A DNA stretch of 8,448 nt from Pseudomonadota bacterium. GTDB taxonomy: Bacteria; Pseudomonadota; Gammaproteobacteria; Pseudomonadales; Halieaceae. Below the pieces are notes generated by a model. It made no database searches and had not been told where the DNA came from. It saw only the letters and a program-made list of their open reading frames with translations. The translations under genes and the position numbers were made by a program. Below are positions 1 through 6,215 of the stretch, piece after piece. The DNA is taken from assembly GCA_030591305.1 (NCBI GenBank), contig JAUVBI010000132.1:1-8448 (forward strand), read 5' to 3'. Every line of letters begins with the position of its first letter. The stretch's first letter is position 1.

Positions 1-1241
1 AAGACACCCAGCGGCACATACTGGATGCCTTCGCCGGCCATCGAGAGCTGGCCAGCCAACTGGAACAAACGGCTTCAGACTGGCTGCGCACTAAACGGGA
101 GTTGGAGTTACTGAGCAGTGCCCAGGATGAGCACAACGCCAGGGCCCAGTTACTGGCCTACCAGGTGGAAGAACTGAACCAACTGGCATTACAGGACAGC
201 GAACTCCCAAAACTGGAAAACGAGCAGAAAACCCTGGCCAATGCCGAGCATATTCTTCAATCGGCCCATCGGGCCCTGGAACTGTGCGACGCCCAGGAGA
301 GCGGCACCCGGCAGGCCTGGCAACTACTCCAGGATGAAGCCCATGCGAACCAGGGCGTGGGCAATGCCCGGGAATTACTCGACTCGGCAGCCATTCAACT
401 CACCGAAGCCAAAGGTGAAATTCAGGCCTATATCGACCAGGTGCAAATAAACCCCCAACGACTGGAAGAGGTAGAGCAGCGTCTGGCCAGTTTTTATGAC
501 ATCGCCCGCAAGCACAAAATAAAGCCGGGAGAAATTCCCCAGCGCCACGCCGCACTCGCCGACGAACTGAAAGGACTAACCAATGGCGGCCAGCACATAG
601 GCCAACTGGAGCAGGACCTCACCGCACTCGCCAAACACTACCACCGCGATGCAAAAACCCTGGGCAAGCAACGCAAAACCGCAGCCAAAAAACTGGAGAA
701 GAAAATTTGCACCCAGTTAAGCGGTCTGGCCATGGAGCAGTGCAAATTTGAGATCGCTCTAACACCAAGAGAGTCCGACAAGCCCCACCCCCAGGGCTAT
801 GAAGATATCGAATTCATGATTAGCACCAACCCCGGCGCCCCCACCCAGGCACTGGGCAAAATCGCCTCCGGGGGCGAGCTGTCGCGCATCAGTCTGGCCA
901 TTCAGGTTGTTACCGCCAGTGTGGGCACCCAGGCCAGCCTGGTATTCGACGAAGTTGACGTCGGCATCGGCGGCGCCGTGGCAGAATCAGTGGGAAGCCT
1001 GCTGCGCACACTATCCGAACGCGCCCAGGTATTGTGCGTTACCCACCTACCCCAGGTCGCAGCGCAGGGGCACCAGCACTTACAGGTGAGCAAGACCAGC
1101 GATAAAGATTCAGCTCAGGCATCGATGGCACTGCTGGATGACCAGGAAAAAGTACGGGAAATCGCCCGAATGCTGGGCGGTAAAAAAATCACACAGCAGT
1201 CCATGGCTCATGCCCTGGAGATGGTTGAAGGCCCGAAATAA
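1..1241 (+). CDS. recN: DNA repair ATPase RecN, 3' part (5' end outside window)
   Basis: RecN is an SMC-like ATPase that acts in the cytoplasm on DNA double-strand breaks during recombinational repair. The frame is open from position 3, giving 412 visible residues against about 555 in the family, so roughly 140 N-terminal residues including Walker A lie outside the window. The TTG at 102 is only an internal codon; homologous sequence (DTQRHILDAFAGH) continues upstream of it. A long charged, Glu/Gln-rich coiled-coil part comes first. The C-terminal ATPase half follows: the ABC signature ASGGELSRISLAIQVV (SGGE at 867-878), Walker B LVFDEVDVGIGG (939 onward) and the H-loop CVTHLPQVAAQ (His codon 1044-1046). 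All these residues look intact. The gene ends GPK-stop, and that stop codon lies inside the left arm of the inverted repeat shared with convergent fur. The promoter, normally LexA-controlled, is not in view. Confidence 0.97.
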   Translation, partial: DTQRHILDAFAGHRELASQLEQTASDWLRTKRELELLSSAQDEHNARAQLLAYQVEELNQLALQDSELPKLENEQKTLANAEHILQSAHRALELCDAQESGTRQAWQLLQDEAHANQGVGNARELLDSAAIQLTEAKGEIQAYIDQVQINPQRLEEVEQRLASFYDIARKHKIKPGEIPQRHAALADELKGLTNGGQHIGQLEQDLTALAKHYHRDAKTLGKQRKTAAKKLEKKICTQLSGLAMEQCKFEIALTPRESDKPHPQGYEDIEFMISTNPGAPTQALGKIASGGELSRISLAIQVVTASVGTQASLVFDEVDVGIGGAVAESVGSLLRTLSERAQVLCVTHLPQVAAQGHQHLQVSKTSDKDSAQASMALLDDQEKVREIARMLGGKKITQQSMAHALEMVEGPK

Positions 1242-1435
1242 AACCCGGATAAACTCGCAGTGAAGTGGGAGATCGGCTCAAAGGGGCCTAGTTTTGCTCT
1301 TGCAGGGCGCGCCAAAAGACGCATCCATGCGGGGCTCGACCTCGGCCATCCATGGCCTCAGACGGCCCTGCAAGAGCAAAACCAGCCCCCTTTGAGCCTA
1401 TTCAGCATTCATTGAGTTTATCCGGGTTTTATTTC
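1235..1435. repeat. Nested inverted repeat between convergent recN and fur
   Basis: This is a 201-bp palindromic element. The outer arms, 1235-1256 and 1414-1435, are perfect 22-bp reverse complements; they contain the stop codons of recN (1239-1241) and fur (1429-1431) and an AT-rich segment. The inner arms, 1275-1308 and 1365-1398, match over 34 bp with two mismatches. The unpaired spacers are 18 and 15 bp. The central 56 bp (1309-1364) holds two small dyads, CGCATCCATGCG at 1320-1331 and GGCCATCCATGGCC at 1344-1357, both built on CATCCATG. As RNA it could fold into a very long stem from either strand and so act as a bidirectional terminator or 3'-end stabiliser. It may instead be a dispersed palindromic element; copy number cannot be judged from one window. 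Confidence 0.9.
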
Positions 1436-1842
1436 TTCTTTCGTACGTACAACACCAGCGCATGATCTTCCAGCGTATAACCATGCTGCTCGGCGATCTC
1501 CCGCTGCCGCTGCTCAATTATCGGGTCTGTGAACTCAATAACGTCATCCGTATCCAGACACACCATATGGTCATGGTGCTCACCCCGGGCCAGCTCGAAC
1601 ACCGAATGACCGGTTTCGAAGTTGTGCCGCGTGACCAGGCCAGCGGCTTCAAATTGGGTCAGAACACGGTAAACCGTGGCCAGGCCAACATCTTCACCCA
1701 CATCCCTCAAGGCGTCGTATACATGCTCAGCACTCATATGTTGGTGCCCGCTACTCGACGTTTCCAGGATATGCAGGATCTTTACGCGCGGCAGTGTCAC
1801 CTTCAATCCGGCTTTGCGTAACTCCTGGTTTTCGACGGCCAT
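1429..1842 (-). CDS. fur: Ferric uptake regulator Fur
   Basis: Fur is an iron-dependent dimeric repressor that binds Fur boxes at iron-acquisition and storage genes. The start at 1842 gives a 137-residue protein beginning MAVENQELRKAGLKVTLPR, which aligns with the family N-terminus; the frame is open up to 1962 but the extra 40 residues do not resemble Fur. The winged helix occupies about residues 1-83 (SAEHVYDALRDVGEDVGLATVYRVL, then VTRHNFETGHSVFE). The dimerisation and metal part follows with His/Asp/Glu ligands: H33, E83, H89, H90, D91, H92, E110, H127. Only C95 remains of the CxxC found in E. coli Fur (CLDT here), and the chain ends RKKK, as I recall for the Pseudomonas type. It diverges from bamE with a 76-bp gap. 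No strong SD is visible and no confident Fur box was seen in the gap. Confidence 0.97.
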   Translation of the reverse strand: MAVENQELRKAGLKVTLPRVKILHILETSSSGHQHMSAEHVYDALRDVGEDVGLATVYRVLTQFEAAGLVTRHNFETGHSVFELARGEHHDHMVCLDTDDVIEFTDPIIEQRQREIAEQHGYTLEDHALVLYVRKKK

Positions 1843-1918
1843 TTTTATTGGGGCTTCTCTGGGGTGTTGAGTAGGGGTATCATGCCATCCCATTAACAGA
1901 AGTGGAAGTTTAAACCCA

Positions 1919-2320
1919 ATGCGGACCCTGCTCGTCTCTCTCCTTTGTGCCCTGACACTCACGTCGGTTACTGCCTGTGGCTTTGTCGGCTTTCCAGGCG
2001 CTTATCGTATCAATGTGGAACAGGGGAATATTATCGACCAGGCGAAGGTCGACAAATTAAAAATTGGTATGAGTCGCCGTCAGGTACGGTTTATTCTGGG
2101 TACACCATTGGTTGAAGACAGCTTTAATCAAGACCGCTGGGATTACCGGCACACCATTCGCAACGGTAAGAACTCCCTTCTGGATGAACGCCTAACAGTG
2201 TTCTTTAAAGGCGACAAACTGGATCGCATCGAAGGGGACTTTACGCCCGGTGGCGGCAAACCAGAAATGCCAGCTCCCTCAGGTGAATCAGAATCAGATG
2301 AAGCGGACGAGGAAGCCTAG
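1919..2320 (+). CDS. bamE: Outer membrane assembly lipoprotein BamE (SmpA/OmlA)
   Basis: BamE is a small lipoprotein of the Bam complex that inserts beta-barrel proteins into the outer membrane. Residues 1-19 form a lipoprotein signal peptide ending in the lipobox VTAC, with the acylated cysteine at residue 20. The mature protein has the family core: YRINVEQGNIID (29-40), then GMSRRQVRFILGTPL (50-64) and DRWDYRHTI (72-80). A beta strand LTVFFKGDKLDRIEGDF follows, and the last 25 residues are an acidic, Ser/Pro/Gly-rich tail (GESESDEADEEA), probably disordered. The length of 133 residues is usual for the family. A ribosome site GGAAG at 1904-1908 lies ten bases before ATG. The gene diverges from fur and converges on rnfH with a 14-bp gap. 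Confidence 0.95.
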   Translation: MRTLLVSLLCALTLTSVTACGFVGFPGAYRINVEQGNIIDQAKVDKLKIGMSRRQVRFILGTPLVEDSFNQDRWDYRHTIRNGKNSLLDERLTVFFKGDKLDRIEGDFTPGGGKPEMPAPSGESESDEADEEA

Positions 2321-2334
2321 TGCACCCTCACAGC

Positions 2335-2655
2335 TTACTCCTTGGCAGCATCCTTGGCCCGGCGCTCACGTGCCTCTGCAGCCCTGGCCTTGCGCACTTC
2401 TTTAGGGTCGATTAACAGCGGACGGTAGATCTCCACCCGCTCTCCCGAAGACATCACATGGGTGTCGGGCACCGCTTTTCCAAATATCCCAAACTTGGCG
2501 CCCTCCAGTGTGAGACCCTCAAAACGCTCGACAATACCCGATTGCTCTGCAGCGGCCGCCGCAGTTGTCCCGGGCTCCACCTGCACAGGAACAATAGCCT
2601 GCTTATCTGGCAGGGCGTAGGCAACTTCAACCGGTATTTTCTGGTCTTCACTCAT
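2335..2655 (-). CDS. rnfH: RnfH/RatB family protein (UPF0125), ubiquitin-like fold
   Basis: This 106-residue protein matches the RnfH family: IPVEVAYALPDKQAIVPVQVEPG at the N-terminus, LEGAKFGIFGKAVPDTHVMSSGERVEIYRPLLIDPKE through the middle, and a basic Ala/Arg/Lys-rich tail (residues 86-106). Members have a beta-grasp, ubiquitin-like fold; the biochemical role is not settled, and the names come from linkage to rnf genes or to ratA. In many gammaproteobacteria it forms a pair with ratA between bamE and smpB. Here ratA is missing from that place and the gene upstream on the same strand, 46 bp away, is a sodium symporter. The only SD-like bases before the ATG are AAGG about 12 bases upstream, so initiation may be modest. 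Confidence 0.9.
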   Translation of the reverse strand: MSEDQKIPVEVAYALPDKQAIVPVQVEPGTTAAAAAEQSGIVERFEGLTLEGAKFGIFGKAVPDTHVMSSGERVEIYRPLLIDPKEVRKARAAEARERRAKDAAKE

Positions 2656-2701
2656 AGTTCATTCAAACCTTATCCATGCAATGCATCATCCATACAACGC
2701 G

Positions 2702-4072
2702 TCACGCATACAAACCGAAGGCGGCAGCCGTAAATATCAAGCCAATCGCCAGGGGCACGACATATTTCAGTAGAACCCTCCACAGGGTGAAAAACAGGCC
2801 GGTCTCCCGGTATAACTCCACACGGAGTATCTCCACCCGCATATGCCACCCCACAAATATTGCGGTAAGCAACGATACCAGAGGGAGTAGCAGGTCGGCA
2901 GTTATTGCGTCCAAAAGCTCGAAGAAGTTCCAATTGCCAAACCAATCATCCCCCTGCCAGACATTAAAAGACAGAACCGTACCCAGGCCCAGCAGCCAGA
3001 CAACCGCCGCCACCACCAAAACGGCCAATAATCTGGGTATGCGCCGGTGCTGCATCAGCAGTCGGATAACTGGCTCCATCAAGGCCACAGCAGAACCGAG
3101 TGCGGCAACCACCACCAGCGCAAAAAAGAGCGTGCCAAACAACTCCCCCTCTATGATATTGCCAAAGGCGTAGGGGATGCTCACGAACAACAAACCTGGC
3201 CCCATTGAAGGCTCAATATTGTTGGCAAATACAATGGGAAAGATGGCCAAACCAGCGGCCAGGGAGATAAGCGTGTCAAACAGCGCAACCGCTATTACCG
3301 AGCGGCCTATGGGTATACGCTGCGGGGCATAGGCCCCGTAGGTAATCGCAACCCCGACACCAATACTCAGGGTATAAAATGCATGCCCCAGGGCCACCAG
3401 CACCGCCTGCGCTGAAAAATCCACCCTTTTAACCGAGAATAAAAACTCCTGGGCCGCCTTCACATCGCCATTCTCGAGCGCAAAAACCAGCAGCACACCC
3501 AGCAACACCATCAGGGTTGGCACTGCAAACCACACCAGCAGGCCCAGCCCCCGGCGCACCCCCATACTGACCACCAGTACAAGCATCAGCAGGAATAGAC
3601 TCTGCCAATACATCAATTCACGGGGGCTTGCGAGAAAACTATCGAAGTGCTCTCCCACCGTGAGTGCACTGGCGGAAGAGAAGACACCCGAGGCCATATA
3701 ACCCGCGTAAGCCAGGCCCCACCCGGCCACCACTACATAGTAAGAGAGAATGAGGAGAGCAGTCAGGCTGGCGAGAAGGCCAATCACCATCCAGTTTCGC
3801 GACAACAGAGACCGGTCTGCGGCCCACCGAATAGCCACCGTGGGGCTGCCACGGCCGTGCGTCCCTATAACCACCTCCGCTATCATTATCGGCACAGCAA
3901 TCAGAAACAGGCACAGGAGATAACTGATAACAAAGGGAGCACCCCCGTGTTCTCCAGTGAGGTAGGAGAAGCGCCACAGATTGCCCAGCCCCACCGCCGA
4001 TGACGACAGTGCCAAAACAAAGGTTGTGCGGGACCTCCAGCCCCCAAAGCCATTTCGAGCAATCAGGGGCAC
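2702..4072 (-). CDS. Sodium-dependent symporter of the NSS/SNF family, 11 TM
   Basis: This inner-membrane protein would couple inward sodium flow to uptake of an amino acid or related amine (LeuT/MhsT fold). Of its 456 residues, 11 hydrophobic helices can be placed at about 16-38, 45-69, 94-124, 155-171, 175-199, 222-249, 258-284, 309-340, 347-369, 388-411 and 430-455; eleven, not twelve, is usual in the MhsT-like bacterial branch. TM1 carries the hallmark SSAVGLGNLWRFSYL and TM6 carries HAFYTLSIGVGVAITYG. Two positions deviate: RFSYL where RFPYL is usual, and ALGSAVALMEP in TM8 where TS would be expected at the second sodium site. The start is GTG (complement of 4070-4072); an in-frame stop lies four codons upstream and no better start is seen. 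There is no clear SD. The substrate cannot be told from sequence. Confidence 0.93.
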   Translation of the reverse strand: MPLIARNGFGGWRSRTTFVLALSSSAVGLGNLWRFSYLTGEHGGAPFVISYLLCLFLIAVPIMIAEVVIGTHGRGSPTVAIRWAADRSLLSRNWMVIGLLASLTALLILSYYVVVAGWGLAYAGYMASGVFSSASALTVGEHFDSFLASPRELMYWQSLFLLMLVLVVSMGVRRGLGLLVWFAVPTLMVLLGVLLVFALENGDVKAAQEFLFSVKRVDFSAQAVLVALGHAFYTLSIGVGVAITYGAYAPQRIPIGRSVIAVALFDTLISLAAGLAIFPIVFANNIEPSMGPGLLFVSIPYAFGNIIEGELFGTLFFALVVVAALGSAVALMEPVIRLLMQHRRIPRLLAVLVVAAVVWLLGLGTVLSFNVWQGDDWFGNWNFFELLDAITADLLLPLVSLLTAIFVGWHMRVEILRVELYRETGLFFTLWRVLLKYVVPLAIGLIFTAAAFGLYA

Positions 4073-4090
4073 TGGGGGACAACATTACTT

Positions 4091-4118
4091 ATTATCATGA
4101 CCCCAGTGTACCAGCCAA
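4091..4118 (-). promoter_or_regulatory. Probable promoter of the sodium symporter gene
   Basis: On the minus strand, TTGGCT (complement of 4113-4118) stands 16 bp before GATAAT (complement of 4091-4096), matching the sigma-70 boxes at 4 of 6 and 5 of 6 positions. Transcription would begin near 4084-4085, leaving a leader of only about 12 bases before the GTG start, in keeping with the absence of an SD. The call rests on motif match only. Confidence 0.45.
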
Positions 4119-4167
4119 CGGGCAGTGAAAAGGGAAAGATTCACCTTTAACCCGCGGGCCTTCTACG

Positions 4168-4173
4168 TATAAT
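4168..4173 (+). promoter_or_regulatory. Consensus -10 box of smpB, placed for a leaderless transcript
   Basis: A perfect TATAAT at 4168-4173 ends seven bases before the SmpB ATG at 4181, so the expected transcription start (about 4180-4181) falls on or next to that ATG. No SD is present upstream. The match at -35 is poor (CTTTAA at 4145-4150 with 17-bp spacing). An earlier in-frame ATG at 4172 overlaps the box itself and so is an unlikely start. Confidence 0.55.
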
Positions 4174-4180
4174 GCGCGCC

Positions 4181-4663
4181 ATGGCCAAGAAGAAACACAA
4201 AACACCCAGCAATGTCATCGCCAAGAATAAACGGGCGAGCTTTGACTACAGCCTTCTGGAAACCTTCGAGGCGGGCGTTGTCCTGTCTGGCTGGGAAGTG
4301 AAGAGCCTGCGCATGGGCAAAGCCGAGCTTGTAGACAGCTATGTGTTGATGAAGGACGGCGAGGCCTTTTTACTGGGCACCAGAATAATGCCCCTGGACA
4401 CCGCCTCAACACACTTCGTGACCGACCCCATACGCACGCGCAAGCTGCTGCTGCACAAAAAGGAACTGGCGAAAATACGGGCCTCAGTCTCACAAAAGGG
4501 CCTGACCTGCGTGTGCACCCAGCTGTACTGGAAGGGACATTTGGTAAAAGCCAGAATCGCCCTGGCCAAGGGCAAACAAGACCATGACAAGCGCGACACC
4601 GAGAAAGACCGGGACTGGAACCGCCAGAAACAGCGTGTGGTACGCGATAACGTGAAGCAGTAA
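4181..4663 (+). CDS. smpB: SsrA-binding protein SmpB
   Basis: SmpB binds the tRNA-like domain of tmRNA and carries it into stalled ribosomes for trans-translation. The start at 4181 ([11 protein letters not shown]) gives 160 residues, the same length as E. coli SmpB; an in-frame ATG three codons earlier would only add MRA and overlaps the -10 box. Family landmarks are [32 protein letters not shown] with the OB-fold core (about 11-44), [15 protein letters not shown] (52-66), [21 protein letters not shown] (76-96) and [19 protein letters not shown] near the C-terminus, followed by the basic tail that enters the mRNA channel. It diverges from the symporter gene and converges with the permease gene, the stops being eight bases apart. 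Its partner ssrA lies 2.3 kb downstream on the same strand. Confidence 0.97.
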   Translation: MAKKKHKTPSNVIAKNKRASFDYSLLETFEAGVVLSGWEVKSLRMGKAELVDSYVLMKDGEAFLLGTRIMPLDTASTHFVTDPIRTRKLLLHKKELAKIRASVSQKGLTCVCTQLYWKGHLVKARIALAKGKQDHDKRDTEKDRDWNRQKQRVVRDNVKQ

Positions 4664-4671
4664 ATCCACGC

Positions 4672-5442
4672 TCACCCCACCAACAGCGCTCGCCCCATAA
4701 TCGCAATACCCACGGCAAATAACACCACCAGCGCCACCCGCCGATATAATCGCGTGCCAAAACGCTTGAATAATCGATAACCCAGCTTATCCCCAAGATA
4801 CATGGCGGGAAATGTGAGAACGAACAACCACACAGACCCCAGGCTCACATAGCCGGCGGCAGAATATGAAACAAGCCCAAAGCTCGCGGAAAACAAAAAA
4901 AACGTCATTAGCAATGCCCGGATTTTCTCCGGGCTGGGCTGTGTAGCCACCGCATACACCACCACCGGCGGCCCCGGTATGGCAAAAAAACCATTCATCA
5001 AACCAGACACCAGCCCGGCCACCCTGGCCAGGGCTGTGCTGGGCTCAATACGCCCCGGGCGGTAAAAGGTCAGCGCCACACAGGCACCGAGAACAGAAAC
5101 ACCCACCCACAGCTGAAAAGAGCTCACCGATAGCATGGCCAGAAAATAAGCGCCTATGGTTGTTCCCAGCAGTGAGAAGGAAATCATGGGTAACAGGGAC
5201 TTTATGGAAAACTGACCCCAGAACGTCTTAAGCGTGAACAGGCTCACTGCCAGAGTGAGCATAATGCTGAGCACCACCGACTCGGTGGGCGTCATCAACA
5301 AAGAAAAAACAGGAACGGCCGCCAGGGCAAAACCAAAGCCGGTAAAGGCCCGTAATATCGCGGCAAACACCACAACAAGCCACACCATAAATAGCTGCTG
5401 GATACCGATATTCGCAACAATTTCTGTCAGGGATTGAAGCAT
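4672..5442 (-). CDS. TauE/SafE (TSUP) family inner-membrane permease
   Basis: This is a 256-residue hydrophobic protein of the TSUP family, whose members move sulfite, sulfonates, thiosulfate or other organic anions. It contains the two half-repeats typical of the family: RAFTGFGFALAAVPVFSLLMTPTESV (31-56) and SGLMNGFFAIPGPPVVVYAV (146-165), the second with GPPVVVY. About eight membrane segments can be drawn, near 15-33, 36-52, 56-74, 83-103, 108-126, 140-166, 178-198 and 203-254 (the last covering two). The ATG at 5442 is preceded by GGAG (complement of 5455-5458) at 12 bases, a slightly long spacing. Its stop lies eight bases from that of smpB with no visible terminator between. Nothing nearby suggests a substrate. 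Confidence 0.9.
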   Translation of the reverse strand: MLQSLTEIVANIGIQQLFMVWLVVVFAAILRAFTGFGFALAAVPVFSLLMTPTESVVLSIMLTLAVSLFTLKTFWGQFSIKSLLPMISFSLLGTTIGAYFLAMLSVSSFQLWVGVSVLGACVALTFYRPGRIEPSTALARVAGLVSGLMNGFFAIPGPPVVVYAVATQPSPEKIRALLMTFFLFSASFGLVSYSAAGYVSLGSVWLFVLTFPAMYLGDKLGYRLFKRFGTRLYRRVALVVLFAVGIAIMGRALLVG

Positions 5443-5497
5443 GGGTGTTGGGTTCTCCGGCCTTCAACTTGTACAGGGTTATGTTACACTCTTCTTT

Positions 5498-5527
5498 TGA
5501 GATAATCTAACATGATATTTTATCTCA
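5498..5527 (+). promoter_or_regulatory. Palindromic operator overlapping the abiE promoter
   Basis: A 30-bp imperfect dyad has perfect 8-bp ends TGAGATAA (5498-5505) and TTATCTCA (5520-5527); 12 of its 15 half-site positions are symmetric. The left half contains TGAGATAAT (5498-5506), an extended -10 promoter motif with a 5 of 6 match, so a dimeric regulator bound here would block RNA polymerase. Known AbiEi antitoxins repress their own operons by binding inverted repeats, so AbiEi is the likely ligand. That assignment is an inference. Confidence 0.65.
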
Positions 5528-5540
5528 GTAGAGGTAATGA

Positions 5541-6215
5541 ATGAGTGTAGCAAAAAGGGTCAGAAATAAATTTGATCACCTCCCGCCTGGCGGGGTAATA
5601 GCCAGTGCAGAGCTACATCAACTGTCTGAGGACAGCACTCAGGTAGACAAAGCCACGTCTCGACTTTTTAAAAAAGCAGGCTTGCAGAAAATACGCAACG
5701 GCATTTATTACCGCCCACTGAATAGCCAGTATTTCGGGACTCTGCCGCCCAAAGACAAGGCCATTCTGAAATCTGTCCAAACACAGTACGCTGCCACACT
5801 CATACCCTCTGGAGAACTCGCTGCATATCAACTGGGCTTAATCACACACGCGCCCGACAAGAAAATCTATAACACCAACAAGCGTATTGCACCCATTGCA
5901 ACGGACAATTGCCAAATCAGCTTCCGACAAGTACTGGGCAAGAAGCTTCATTCTGCCGGGGACAGGCTGGTCACTCTTCTGACCGCACTGGAGTACCTGT
6001 TTAAAAGAGAAGGCAAACTTAACGCCCTGCAGTGTGCGTCAATAGAAAGGCAGTTGGGTGCATACCCCCAGCAGCTCATCGATAAAGCCCTAACCCAGTG
6101 GCCCCTATGGTTTAGAACGGAAATAAAGCCCCTCCTCAAAACCCCGGCCACAGAGCGCTACATCACTGGAATCAGCGCAGGCCAAGCAACTGAACCAATG
6201 GTTAACAGACAATGA
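5541..6215 (+). CDS. AbiEi-type antitoxin (DUF6088 family) of a type IV toxin-antitoxin pair
   Basis: The protein neutralises the partner nucleotidyltransferase toxin and represses the operon. Of 224 residues, the first 60 form a winged helix (VRNKFDHLPPGGVIASAEL, then QVDKATSRLFKKAGLQKIRNGIYYRP), the usual DNA-binding domain. The next segment (about 64-155) has the AbiEi-like pattern with LIPSGELAAYQLGLITHAPDKKIYNTN and a hydrophobic helix LVTLLTALEYL. Assignment to the DUF6088 branch is from recall of the family pattern. AGAGG at 5530-5534 gives a good SD six bases before the ATG; an out-of-frame ATG at 5537 is ignored. The stop overlaps the start of the toxin gene by four bases (ATGA), typical of coupled translation. 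The operon lies between the smpB-permease pair and ssrA, and its A+T-richer sequence suggests acquisition. Confidence 0.85.
   Translation: MSVAKRVRNKFDHLPPGGVIASAELHQLSEDSTQVDKATSRLFKKAGLQKIRNGIYYRPLNSQYFGTLPPKDKAILKSVQTQYAATLIPSGELAAYQLGLITHAPDKKIYNTNKRIAPIATDNCQISFRQVLGKKLHSAGDRLVTLLTALEYLFKREGKLNALQCASIERQLGAYPQQLIDKALTQWPLWFRTEIKPLLKTPATERYITGISAGQATEPMVNRQ

Noticed and set aside
1843..1918. A promoter for bamE (TTGAGT 1867-1872, CATTAA 1891-1896) and a Fur box in the fur-bamE gap
   Set aside because: The boxes match weakly and no convincing 19-bp Fur dyad was seen, so neither is listed.
1843..1962. A 40-residue N-terminal extension of Fur in the open frame
   Set aside because: It has no Fur similarity, runs across the bamE start region, and the internal ATG at 1842 gives the standard N-terminus and length.
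2676..3173. A 165-codon frame on the plus strand
   Set aside because: It is antisense to the well-supported symporter gene and is low-complexity Ser/Thr-rich without domain signature.
3639..4085. A 148-codon minus-strand frame with ATG near the predicted symporter transcription start
   Set aside because: It overlaps the symporter gene in another frame and has no hydrophobic or domain pattern; the symporter frame shows clear family motifs.
4215..4796. A 193-codon frame antisense to smpB
   Set aside because: Cys/Trp/Arg-rich shadow translation over two recognised genes.
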